Below, in pieces: positions 32,180 to 40,771 of a stretch of DNA of 41,981 nucleotides; the stretch's first letter is position 1; each line of letters starts with the position of its first letter. Origin of the DNA: Flavobacteriales bacterium (lineage in GTDB: Bacteria > Bacteroidota > Bacteroidia > Flavobacteriales_D > Crocinitomicaceae); contig CANMTO010000018.1 in assembly GCA_947500755.1 (NCBI GenBank), positions 1-41,981 on the forward strand, read 5' to 3'. The position numbers and the translations under genes were made by a program. The notes under the pieces are model-generated. The model made no database searches. It saw nothing but the letters and a program-made list of their open reading frames with translations, and was not told the DNA's origin.

Positions 32180-33513
32180 AATCGATTAAACAAAAGACGT
32201 TTTCCGTTGCTACCTTCAATCATGTTACCGCCCTCATACACTAAACGTCCATTAACAAATGTTCGGCTTACTTCATGGCTGAACGTGATTCCCTCAAACG
32301 GAGACCACCCACATTTATAGAACAGATTGTTTCTACTAACCGCTGTTTTATGCTTGGGATTAATCTCCACCAAATCCGCATAATATCCCTCTTTGATATA
32401 GCCGCGGTTTTTAATACGGAATAAATCCGCAGGCGCATGGGCCATTTTTTCTACAATACGCTCTATTGAAATCACTCCTTGAATTGATTTTTCAAGCATG
32501 GCAAGTAATGCGTGTTGAACTAATGGGCCACCCGATGGCGCATTTAGATAGTTCTGTTCTTTTTCTTCAAGGGTGTGAGGCGCATGGTCGGTTGCAATAA
32601 CATCTATATGATTTTCAAGGACCGCCTTCCAAATTGCTGCGCGATCTTCTTGGGTTTTTACGGCAGGATTCCATTTGATAAGATTTCCTTTCATGGCGTA
32701 ATCTTCATCACAGAACCATAAGTGATGTACACATGCTTCTGCCGTAATTTTCTTTTCTTTTAAGGGCAGCACATTAGAGAAAAGGGCCGTTTCTTTTCCC
32801 GTTGAAATATGCAAGACATGAAGCCTCGCACCCGTTTTTTTTGCGAGTTCAACCGCAAAAGAAGAGGAGAGGTAGCAGGCCTCTTGACTGCGAATTATCG
32901 GGTGCATCTCGATGGGTATTTCCAATCCAAACCTTTCTTTTGCCTGGGCAAGGTTATGTTTTATGGTCGCTTCATCCTCGCAATGCGTGGCAATTAGCGC
33001 GGGGGCATTTGCAAATACGCGTTCCAAGGTTTGGAAATTATCCACCAACATATTACCTGTGGAAGACCCCATAAAGATTTTAATTCCACATACATGCTCA
33101 GAATTGGTGCGCATCACCTCATCGTAATTATCGTTTGAAACGCCCATGAAAAAGGAATAATTACCAATCGATTTTTCCGCTGCCGTAGCATACTTGTCCT
33201 CCAAAAGGCTCTGAGTTAACGCATTAGGAACCGTATTGGGCATTTCCATAAACGAAGTAATTCCTCCGGCAACGGCTGCACGCGATTCCGTATAAATATC
33301 TGCTTTGTGAGTAAGGCCCGGCTCTCTGAAGTGTACTTGGTCGTCAATACATCCCGGGATTAAGAGGTTCCCATTCAGATCAATTTCCTGATCACAAGGC
33401 AGGTCAATTTGACCGCCAATGGATTCAATAATTTCACCACGGATGCTTAAATCTGCAAAGTACCGTTGGCCTTCATTTATAATCTGGGCATTCCGAAGTA
33501 TGGTTCGACTCAT
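32176..33513 (-). CDS. pyrC: Dihydroorotase (class I, Bacteroidota type)
   Basis: A 445-residue amidohydrolase that cyclises N-carbamoyl-aspartate to dihydroorotate in pyrimidine synthesis. Recognised features are LLIPGCIDDQVHFREPGLTH near residue 50, AVAGGITSFMEMPNT, the candidate carboxylated Lys in GIKIFMGSSTG, ATHCEDE, LHVLHIST, and the metal Asp in IATDHAPHT. The metal motif normally written HxH reads QVH here; the first His is Gln, a substitution I believe is shared by Bacteroidota dihydroorotases. I start it at the ATG at 33513, which overlaps the upstream stop as ATGA. The frame from 33537 would add eight residues. The other genes of the pathway are not in this window. Confidence 0.9.
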   Translation of the reverse strand: MSRTILRNAQIINEGQRYFADLSIRGEIIESIGGQIDLPCDQEIDLNGNLLIPGCIDDQVHFREPGLTHKADIYTESRAAVAGGITSFMEMPNTVPNALTQSLLEDKYATAAEKSIGNYSFFMGVSNDNYDEVMRTNSEHVCGIKIFMGSSTGNMLVDNFQTLERVFANAPALIATHCEDEATIKHNLAQAKERFGLEIPIEMHPIIRSQEACYLSSSFAVELAKKTGARLHVLHISTGKETALFSNVLPLKEKKITAEACVHHLWFCDEDYAMKGNLIKWNPAVKTQEDRAAIWKAVLENHIDVIATDHAPHTLEEKEQNYLNAPSGGPLVQHALLAMLEKSIQGVISIERIVEKMAHAPADLFRIKNRGYIKEGYYADLVEINPKHKTAVSRNNLFYKCGWSPFEGITFSHEVSRTFVNGRLVYEGGNMIEGSNGKRLLFNRL

Positions 33514-34220
33514 AATTTCATGGTTCTCATTTTCCAAACGCCGAGTAAAGCTTCTTTAAAAATCCCCGTACTCATTTTAGATTCTCCGTATACTCGGTCT
33601 TTAAACGTGATTGGGACTTCGGTGATTGGATGTTGATGTTTTCGTACGGCATATTTCATGCATATCTGAAATGCATAACCTTTAAAGTGAATAATATCTA
33701 GGTTAATGGATTTAAGAGCTTGGTTTGTGTAGCATTTGAATCCGGCGGTGGAGTCGTGCACCCTAATCCACAAAACCAATCGTACATAAAGGTTGGCAAA
33801 ATAAGACAACAACCACCTACTGAAAGGCCAGTTTTCAATCTTTCCCCCCTTACAATACCGAGATCCAATTGCAAGAGCGGCGCCATCCACACAGGCCTTT
33901 TTTAGGCGAATTAAATCCGCAGGGTCATGTGAGAAATCACAATCCATTTCAAAAATAAAGGCATAATCTTTGGCTAACGCCCATTTGAATCCGGCAATGT
34001 AGGCCGTGCCTAAACCAAGTTTTCCAGCGCGATTGATCATAAAAATCCGATTCGGGTATGTCTCCATAATGCCTGAGATGATTTCGGCGGTACCATCAGG
34101 AGAGTTATCGTCTACAAACAAAATATTAAAAGATTCTTCCAGCGCCAAAACTGCATGAGCCATCAGTTGAACGTTTTCACGCTCGTTGTAGGTGGGAATT
34201 ATGACAAGACTGTTCGACAT
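33510..34220 (-). CDS. Polyprenol monophosphomannose synthase-like glycosyltransferase (GT2)
   Basis: A 236-residue GT2 enzyme resembling the catalytic domain of dolichol/polyprenol-phosphate mannose synthase (DPM1). It begins VIIPTYNERENV, then has ILFVDDNSPDGTAEII, GKLGLGTAYIAGFKWA, the metal-binding EMDCDFSHDP, and SRYCKGG and DSTAGFKCY in the acceptor region. There are no C-terminal membrane helices, unlike GtrB-type enzymes, so it would act at the cytoplasmic membrane face on an undecaprenyl-phosphate acceptor. The sugar donor is inferred from homology. It heads the operon with dihydroorotase and the DUF4296 lipoprotein. A TAATTTCG box (one mismatch) lies in the upstream spacer. Confidence 0.88.
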   Translation of the reverse strand: MSNSLVIIPTYNERENVQLMAHAVLALEESFNILFVDDNSPDGTAEIISGIMETYPNRIFMINRAGKLGLGTAYIAGFKWALAKDYAFIFEMDCDFSHDPADLIRLKKACVDGAALAIGSRYCKGGKIENWPFSRWLLSYFANLYVRLVLWIRVHDSTAGFKCYTNQALKSINLDIIHFKGYAFQICMKYAVRKHQHPITEVPITFKDRVYGESKMSTGIFKEALLGVWKMRTMKL

Positions 34221-34348
34221 GAATTATTGTTAGCCAACGAAATTAAGGAATCGAATGCAGTTCTTAAAACAATCTTTCAATTTTAACGGAATGACCTAAA
34301 AAGCATCTCGTTTACAAACATTAACACCCGGAACCCATTATTCCTTGT

Positions 34349-34356
34349 TATCTTTG
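34349..34356 (+). promoter_or_regulatory. -7 box of the rseP gene
   Basis: TATCTTTG fits TAnnTTTG and lies 17 bases before the ATG at 34374. The upstream element is unclear. Confidence 0.45.
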
Positions 34357-34373
34357 CCATTTAGTATAAGCAT

Positions 34374-35777
34374 ATGGATATTCAAATAATCTTAATTAAG
34401 GCAGCCCAATTAATTGCTTCTTTAGCGTTTTTAGTAACAATACATGAGTTTGGGCATTTCATCCCCGCCAGAATATTTAAGACAAAAGTTGAAAAATTTT
34501 ATTTGTTTTTTAATCCATGGTTCTCAATTTTCAGGTATAGAAAGGTAAACGGCACAAAACGATTTTCTTGGTTTACCAAAGAAACACCAAAAGATTGGGA
34601 AGATGGGAGCGATAAAACCGAATGGGGAATTGGATGGCTACCGCTTGGGGGATACGTTAAAATTGCCGGAATGATTGACGAATCCATGGACAAGGATCAA
34701 ATGGCGCAACCGGCAAAACCCTATGAGTTTAGAACCAAAAAACCATGGCAGCGACTTATTATCATGATTGGCGGGGTAACGGTTAATTTGATTGCAGGGT
34801 TTATTATTTATGGGGCCATTGCATGGTATTGGGGTGGCGCGGAATTGAATACGTCTAACCTTAAGTCTGGCATGGCGATACACCCGTATTTGGCAAAATA
34901 CGATGTGGTTTCAGGAGACTTAATTACCAAAGTCAATGGAGATGAGGTTACGTCATTTGACGACATTAACCGGGGACTTCTATTGCGTAACAAAACAATA
35001 CTTACCCTTGTCCGCGATGGGAAGACCCTTGAACGAAAATTACCCGAAGGCATTGATCAGGAACTTTTTCAAAACGGCGCCATGTCTATTGCAACATTTA
35101 GGGCGCTTTCCAACGGGGTTGAATCAATTATCTCCGGAGGTTTGGCGGAGAAAGCGGGCTTAAAGAAAGGCGACCGACTCTTGACCATTGATGGGGATAT
35201 GGTTGCGTATTTCGACGACATTCAAACGGCATTGTATGCAAAACGATCAAAGAAGGCGGCGTTATTAGTTCTACGAGGAACAGATACGGTGTTGATTCAA
35301 ACTAAGGTAACTGCAGAGGGAACTATTGGGTTTGGGGCTCAAAATAAATTTACAGAAGATACCCTCGCCTTAACTAAGGTAAGCTATAGTATAGGCGAAA
35401 GCATGTCAAAAGGCATCTTTGGCGGAACGCAACTATTACGAGATTATGTAGCACAATTTAAGTTTGTGTTCACGAAAAAAGGGGCAACTTCTGTCGGTGG
35501 GTTTACTCGGATTGGGGATATGTTCGCCCCGGTTTGGGATTGGAAAGTGTTTTGGTTCAATACCGCGTTTTTATCTTTCGCCTTGGCATTTATGAATATC
35601 TTGCCGATTCCAGCACTCGATGGGGGTCATGTGGTGTTTTTATTGTACGAATGGATTACAGGTAAGGAAGCGCCACAGAAAATTCTTGAGACCGCGCAGT
35701 ATGTTGGGTTTTTCTTGTTGTTAGGCTTGATGATTTATGCCAATGGGAACGACTTGATTCAGTTAGTCTTTAAGTAA
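34374..35777 (+). CDS. rseP: RIP metalloprotease RseP (site-2 protease)
   Basis: A 467-residue intramembrane zinc protease. The zinc motif HEFGH is at residues 24-28 in the first membrane helix. The central periplasmic region contains two PDZ-like domains (about 165-240 and 245-320, with SGGLAEKAGLKKGDRLLTID). The third conserved motif is NILPIPALDGGHVVF near residue 405, providing the Asp ligand, followed by a final membrane helix. Length agrees with RseP. In other bacteria it cleaves anti-sigma factors after a first cut, and in this genome it is a natural candidate to process the membrane partner of the ECF factor at 11836-12360; that link is inference. Its 3' end overlaps the haemoglobin gene by 15 bases on the opposite strand. 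Confidence 0.95.
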   Translation: MDIQIILIKAAQLIASLAFLVTIHEFGHFIPARIFKTKVEKFYLFFNPWFSIFRYRKVNGTKRFSWFTKETPKDWEDGSDKTEWGIGWLPLGGYVKIAGMIDESMDKDQMAQPAKPYEFRTKKPWQRLIIMIGGVTVNLIAGFIIYGAIAWYWGGAELNTSNLKSGMAIHPYLAKYDVVSGDLITKVNGDEVTSFDDINRGLLLRNKTILTLVRDGKTLERKLPEGIDQELFQNGAMSIATFRALSNGVESIISGGLAEKAGLKKGDRLLTIDGDMVAYFDDIQTALYAKRSKKAALLVLRGTDTVLIQTKVTAEGTIGFGAQNKFTEDTLALTKVSYSIGESMSKGIFGGTQLLRDYVAQFKFVFTKKGATSVGGFTRIGDMFAPVWDWKVFWFNTAFLSFALAFMNILPIPALDGGHVVFLLYEWITGKEAPQKILETAQYVGFFLLLGLMIYANGNDLIQLVFK

Positions 35778-36122
35778 ATTCATTTTACCTTGAATCCCCA
35801 AACCAATGAGGGTAGCCCGAGTTTTGGCCAGTGTTGCTTTTGGCCCCTCAAAATATTCATCAACGGTTTGATGGAACAACAACAGCCAATCCGTAAATAA
35901 TTCCTTGGTAAGCGGCATGTGGAGGTGTTTTTGGGTAACATTTTCGGTATACCCCGCCTCGTCCAACAGGATGAATCTCCAAAATTTCTTCATGCTAGGA
36001 AGGTGCGCATCCCAATTAAGGTCTTTGAAAAAAGGATAAAGTGAGCTTGATTGCAGCACTTTTGAATAAAAATGATCAACAAGAATCTCAAGGTCCTCTG
36101 CCGTTTGTATATCTTGTTTCAT
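35763..36122 (-). CDS. Group III truncated haemoglobin
   Basis: A 119-residue globin of the 2-over-2 type. The helix B/C region VDHFYSKVLQSSSLYPFF and the helix E region MKKFWRFILLD are visible. A candidate proximal His lies in KHLHMPLTKELFTDW, with the conserved Trp in FTDWLLLFHQTVDEYF, which matches the group III pattern. Such proteins bind haem and are proposed to handle oxygen, nitric oxide or related species; the ligand chemistry of this one is unknown. It lies eight bases downstream of the large outer-membrane protein gene on the same strand and may be co-transcribed with it, though no functional link is apparent. Confidence 0.87.
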   Translation of the reverse strand: MKQDIQTAEDLEILVDHFYSKVLQSSSLYPFFKDLNWDAHLPSMKKFWRFILLDEAGYTENVTQKHLHMPLTKELFTDWLLLFHQTVDEYFEGPKATLAKTRATLIGLGIQGKMNLLKD

Positions 36123-36130
36123 GATTAAAA

Positions 36131-39100
36131 TTAGAAAAAAGCACGCAGTTCCATGCCACCGTTATGTACAACTTTGATTCCCGCCGGCTTTCTGCCCGAA
36201 TAAACAAGGTTCAATTGTAAATTCTTGCCAACATTGCGTTGCCAAGTAACAGACCAGGTGTAATTTGACCCCGGCCTCAAAGCTTCGAGCATTTCAAATG
36301 CCACCGGAGAAAGGGGATTGCCATTAAACGTTAAATTAAGGTATTTAAAAGACCCTTGAATACTTCCTTTTTGTGTGGTATTGTATTTTGCCTCGATTCC
36401 AAGTTCTTTGGAGTTGCTTTGCTCAGACCCATACATCGGTTCGTTGGCTTTAGTCGATAATTTACCATCGATCGAAACCCGGTAATTGGTCGTGGGTTGA
36501 TAGGAACACTCCATGCGGAGATATTGATAACGAACACGGTAGTTTCTTCCTTGGGTGTAATCAACGGAAGAGGTTTTTTCTCCTTGTTGACCTTCTGCCT
36601 TGAGTGAAACGGATGGGGTTACATTCCAACGTAACATCACTTCGTTATAGCCAATAGCCTTTGCGTCAAATCCCGTAGCTAAGAGGGTTTTGTTGAGGTT
36701 TTTATTGATTATATAATGACCATGAATTTTTGCAGAGGTTCTAAAAAAATACAAGGAATTCCTTAAAGAAAATGCCGATGAAATAAGTGAACTATTCAGT
36801 ATGTCAGCGTTGAGAGGGTTCAAAAGGGCGGCAACATCTAAGGCACTTAATTTTCGGGTTGCACGCATTCTAAGTTGGTTGGAAACGTGTGATAAACCTT
36901 TTAAAATTCCGGTTTTTTTATTCCAAATCAATTCAGGACGCCAAAATAAACTTTGATTATATTCATTGGAATAGGTTTTTTGATACGCATTACTTGGGGT
37001 GAATATTCGAATATAATTGGCTTGATCGATGAATGCTGCCGTCTCAAATTCATTTAAATCCTTTACGCCATCGTTGTTGTAATCTACCCAAGTATATACC
37101 CCCTGCCCGGAATTGACCTCCAGGTAGATAAAGTTTCGTTTTTGTTCTAAGCCCGACCCAACTTCGTAATACGTGTCAAAGGTTAAAGCCCCTTTTAGAA
37201 GCCGCTTAGATACATTAATGCGCCCAACCAAGGATTGGTCTGGCGCTACTTGGAGTAAGGAGCTATCCAACACGCTTAAATTCCGGAGTCCCAGAACAAG
37301 TCCATATTGTCCCCCTTTTCGATCTCGAATTTGAATTTCTCCGCCCAGTGTTGTTCCGCGCGCTGCGGCCTCAAAACCGGAGCTGTCAGGACGCCAATCG
37401 AATCGTTCGCGATAAAATAATTTTAGCAAGGAGTGACTACTGTCTGCATTTTGAAGGTATCCTTGAATGTCATAAAACGCATAGCTTGTTGAATTTATCC
37501 CAAATAATGCATCTCTTCGGTTAAGTTCTTGATCATCTTTAATGCCGATTTTAATTCGATTTATGGTTTGAGAGGCATCTAGACGGTGTCTAATGAACTG
37601 GGCGTTAACAAGTCCCGTACTACTTAAGACACTCGCATCCCAGGAAACAGAAAGCCCTTTGTTTTTTATCCCCCCGTCTGAATAAACCCGGGTGCCGTTG
37701 AATACCGACCCTACGGTAAAATACTGCGCTTGTAAGCTGAGTGAACCTGTTTTAGCGTGTTGGATTTTGTGAGATAGTTTAGCATTCCATTGCGGACCGA
37801 TAAAATTCATGTTTCTTACATTCCAATCGCGATCAAATTCCACCGCTCGATATGGCTCAATAAATGAGAAATTAGTTCCAAGGAGTTCCGATTCAAGGCT
37901 CGTTATATGATTCCAACGCAAAGGGTCTCTGGTGCCTTGCCGAATTATTTTGGTTCGATTTCCTAATCCCCAGTCGTTTTGTCGGTCTGTACTTGCGAAT
38001 AAATTGACGGCAGATTCTGTGGCGGAAAACTCCGTTTCTAGGGCCCATTTTTTTCCTATTTTTTGTTGAATACCCGCGCTAATCATACGTTTTCGTTTTG
38101 GGGCGTTAATCCGCTGAATCGGCATGTAGTTTCCTTGAGGCACCCCACCAATGGGGCTCACCCATTTATAGACAGCACCAAAGGCAGTGGTTTTTTCTAA
38201 GAGGTAGTCGCCTTTATTGGGTCCGACTAATAAGAAAGTAGCGCGATATTTTGCTGAATCAGGATTGATGGAGAAGACGAGGACGGAATCATAGCCAAGG
38301 GAGTCAATAAGGCGATACAGGTTTTGGTTGGCTTGAAATCCAACGGAATCGAGGGTGCTTAAATATGCGTTGCTTAAACTATCTCCCGCGTTTGCAATGA
38401 TCTGTTTTGTTGTGGCATTTAAGCTTAATTGTAAGGGTTGGTTTTTCAGGTCTTGCTCTTGATAATAATTCAGCCAAGCGGATGTGCTTTTAGTGGTAAA
38501 ACCCACATGCTGTTGAATCAATCCGCGAGTATATGCTTGGTCTGCATATTGAAATTCTGCTACGATACGAACATCCTTGGTTATTAGGTTTCGAGCCGTA
38601 AACACAAGTTCTGCGCTATTGTAGTCTATGGTGTAATCGAATTCTTGTCCGCGTTGTAATAACCGGCCATCAATGTAGACCCGTTCTGTCCCTGATAAAA
38701 CAACAATAAATGGTTCGTTTTCTGCACCAATGAGCCGATATGGACCCTGATTGTTTTCTATTCCTTGAATGATTTGCCGTTGGAATTTACCCTTTGATAA
38801 GCCTATGCTAGACTGGAGTTTTATTTGCTTCTCCGGGCTAGTATTCAAAGCGTGTGTTAGGGTTAACCCCTGCCCTCTTTTTTTGTAATTCAGGAAGTAT
38901 CCTTCGGGTTTAGCAATCCAAAAATCTCCCGCGGTGAGCTTGAAACGATCGGTATATAATTGTATAAATACTTGGTCGAACTCTTGAAGTTTACTCGTGT
39001 TTCCGTCTGGTTGTATGGGAATGTTAGCATCAGAGACTGAGGCAGAAATATTTAGTTTTTCAGATATTTTCCCCGTTAACTCCAGGTTTAAGGTAGAATT

Positions 39101-39550
39101 TATTCCAAGGTTTTGGCGGTTTCCAAAGGTCACACCTCGTGAAATACTGCCGCGTTTATTGATGTCATTCCCTCCAAAAAGTTGATCGATTAAAACGGAT
39201 TCCTCAGGAATTGTATATGGGTTACTGTTTTTATTTGGAATTAAAACAAGAGAATCGTAAAGCTGCTGTTTTGGGGATAAATTAGTGGTTAAACGCAGGT
39301 ACTTGACCAGAACCAAACCGCTTATTTCGGCGCGAAAAAAAATAGTTTTATCCACGTAATTTATGCCATACAGGTCTCTCGAAAGCGTATCTGTTTTATA
39401 AATACACAAAACGCTTCCCGGTAATATGGACAGGGAATCTAGGCGCTGTGGTGAAATTCCCGCGGTTAATTCGCGCTGTTGAAAATTTGACTGCCCGAAT
39501 AGTACTCCCCCAAAGAGTAATGTTATCCAGAAGCACCAATATTTATTCAT
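36131..39550 (-). CDS. Large exported probable outer-membrane beta-barrel protein
   Basis: A 1139-residue protein with a signal peptide (MNKYWCFWITLLFGGVLFGQ). It is beta-strand rich throughout and has few Cys. Around residues 130-215 is the conserved-looking block GSISRGVTFGNRQNLGINST then LTGKISEKLNISASVSDANI, with LTAGDFWIAKPEGYFLNYKK after it, then many amphipathic strands. The N-terminal block is reminiscent of the repeated segments of SprA-type T9SS translocon proteins, but this protein is half their length and I do not assign it. EF-hand-like DYNNDGVKDLNEFE near residue 830 could bind calcium. The terminal residues are LRAFF, a barrel-type Phe ending. It diverges from a GH16 gene and precedes a truncated haemoglobin. 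Confidence 0.78.
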   Translation of the reverse strand: MNKYWCFWITLLFGGVLFGQSNFQQRELTAGISPQRLDSLSILPGSVLCIYKTDTLSRDLYGINYVDKTIFFRAEISGLVLVKYLRLTTNLSPKQQLYDSLVLIPNKNSNPYTIPEESVLIDQLFGGNDINKRGSISRGVTFGNRQNLGINSTLNLELTGKISEKLNISASVSDANIPIQPDGNTSKLQEFDQVFIQLYTDRFKLTAGDFWIAKPEGYFLNYKKRGQGLTLTHALNTSPEKQIKLQSSIGLSKGKFQRQIIQGIENNQGPYRLIGAENEPFIVVLSGTERVYIDGRLLQRGQEFDYTIDYNSAELVFTARNLITKDVRIVAEFQYADQAYTRGLIQQHVGFTTKSTSAWLNYYQEQDLKNQPLQLSLNATTKQIIANAGDSLSNAYLSTLDSVGFQANQNLYRLIDSLGYDSVLVFSINPDSAKYRATFLLVGPNKGDYLLEKTTAFGAVYKWVSPIGGVPQGNYMPIQRINAPKRKRMISAGIQQKIGKKWALETEFSATESAVNLFASTDRQNDWGLGNRTKIIRQGTRDPLRWNHITSLESELLGTNFSFIEPYRAVEFDRDWNVRNMNFIGPQWNAKLSHKIQHAKTGSLSLQAQYFTVGSVFNGTRVYSDGGIKNKGLSVSWDASVLSSTGLVNAQFIRHRLDASQTINRIKIGIKDDQELNRRDALFGINSTSYAFYDIQGYLQNADSSHSLLKLFYRERFDWRPDSSGFEAAARGTTLGGEIQIRDRKGGQYGLVLGLRNLSVLDSSLLQVAPDQSLVGRINVSKRLLKGALTFDTYYEVGSGLEQKRNFIYLEVNSGQGVYTWVDYNNDGVKDLNEFETAAFIDQANYIRIFTPSNAYQKTYSNEYNQSLFWRPELIWNKKTGILKGLSHVSNQLRMRATRKLSALDVAALLNPLNADILNSSLISSAFSLRNSLYFFRTSAKIHGHYIINKNLNKTLLATGFDAKAIGYNEVMLRWNVTPSVSLKAEGQQGEKTSSVDYTQGRNYRVRYQYLRMECSYQPTTNYRVSIDGKLSTKANEPMYGSEQSNSKELGIEAKYNTTQKGSIQGSFKYLNLTFNGNPLSPVAFEMLEALRPGSNYTWSVTWQRNVGKNLQLNLVYSGRKPAGIKVVHNGGMELRAFF

Positions 39551-39588
39551 TATTACGAAATTACGGAATGTAAACTAACGGGGTTTGC

Positions 39589-39596
39589 TAATTTTG
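39589..39596 (+). promoter_or_regulatory. -7 box of the GH16 gene
   Basis: TAATTTTG fits TAnnTTTG, 17 bases before the ATG at 39614. The opposite strand carries TAATTTCG (39556-39563), a one-mismatch box for the divergent outer-membrane protein gene. Confidence 0.45.
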
Positions 39597-39613
39597 ATTG
39601 TAATTTGTCGCGG

Positions 39614-40771
39614 ATGAAATATATATCACTTTTTTTATACCTAATCCCTTGGCTCATATATAGTCAAGACACCTTGTTGCTTATTATTGAAGCGGATGAG
39701 GTGTATATGGGTAAACCTTCGTTGTATGATGACTTTAACGGGTCAACCTTAGACCAATCCCGTTGGTATGGGTACTACCCTTGGGGTGGGTTGTCATTAG
39801 ACGCAAAGACCTATACCGACCCCTCCTTGTGTAACCAAACAAAAGGCGTGCTCACGCTTTCCGTTGATACCGTTTCGGAATGGAGGTCTTTTCCGAGTTG
39901 GATGGTAGATGCTTCAAAAATCGAAAGTAACCCCGCGTTAATGCGCAATGGCCAGCTAGAAATCAAGCGTTTAACTTCAGCCGCGTGGAGTAAAAAGCAG
40001 TTTCGTTTTGGATATTTTGAGGCGCGTTGTTTTCTTCCAAAAGGAAAAGGGTATTGGCCAGCATTTTGGCTATATGGCGGAAATCCGAACGAGGAAATTG
40101 ATATAATGGAGGCCAAAGGAGAACGGAAATCGTCTTACCACGTGGATATACACTGTCCAAATCGCTGCGATCGAATAAAGCAATTTGGATTGATTGATAA
40201 ACCTTTTGGTCATTGGGTGAAAACGAACGAACGCATTTCAGCGTCTTGGGTAACCTTTTCAGGATTATGGACTCCGGAAGGGATTTTATTCTATTTTAAT
40301 GATCGCCTTGTTGCTCAGCACGAAGCAACCTTTAACACCGCGATGAATTTAATTGCTAATTTTTCGCTCGCGATGGATAATGGGCCGTTTTCTCCGGGTC
40401 CAAATGGAAAGACAGTCTTTCCCGCAGCGTATTTAATCGATTATATAAGGGCATGGGAAATCCCTGCTTTATCCAATAATACGCTGAAGCTTAAAGCCCT
40501 CGAAGAGGCCCGATTCATCAAGGTTATCCCAACCGGATTACAGGAGGTGAAGTTTGAGTTTTCTCCTCAAAAGGATTATAAATGCAGGGTGTTTATTGAG
40601 AAAGAAAGCGATGAATCGGATAAGGAAAATGAATTTTTACCCGTATTGGAACTCGATTTAACGGCAAGCACTCAATATATAGACTACACCTTTTGGTCTC
40701 CTGGAAGGTATTACTTGCGCGTGTTAAACGGACAGAAAACCACTCAAATACCGTTTATAAAGCGCGATTAG
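39614..40771 (+). CDS. Glycoside hydrolase family 16 protein
   Basis: A 385-residue exported enzyme with signal peptide MKYISLFLYLIPWLIYSQ. The GH16 domain (about 38-280) shows FGYFEARCFLPKGKGYWPAF and the catalytic motif EIDIME (161-166), with Glu161 as nucleophile, Asp163 assisting and Glu166 as acid/base. It continues with WVTFSGLWTPEGILFYFND. GH16 enzymes cut beta-1,3 or beta-1,4 glucans or galactans (laminarin, agar, carrageenan). The substrate is not readable here. The last 100 residues form a beta-type module with no sorting domain of the T9SS kind. The ATG at 39614 is used; the TTG at 39605 has no support. The 3' end overlaps the glutamine cyclotransferase gene by 17 bases on the other strand. 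Confidence 0.9.
   Translation: MKYISLFLYLIPWLIYSQDTLLLIIEADEVYMGKPSLYDDFNGSTLDQSRWYGYYPWGGLSLDAKTYTDPSLCNQTKGVLTLSVDTVSEWRSFPSWMVDASKIESNPALMRNGQLEIKRLTSAAWSKKQFRFGYFEARCFLPKGKGYWPAFWLYGGNPNEEIDIMEAKGERKSSYHVDIHCPNRCDRIKQFGLIDKPFGHWVKTNERISASWVTFSGLWTPEGILFYFNDRLVAQHEATFNTAMNLIANFSLAMDNGPFSPGPNGKTVFPAAYLIDYIRAWEIPALSNNTLKLKALEEARFIKVIPTGLQEVKFEFSPQKDYKCRVFIEKESDESDKENEFLPVLELDLTASTQYIDYTFWSPGRYYLRVLNGQKTTQIPFIKRD

Noticed and set aside
33514..33537. Longer dihydroorotase start (MENENHEI)
   Set aside because: The ATG at 33513 overlaps the preceding stop as ATGA, the usual coupled arrangement, and begins at the family's normal first strand.
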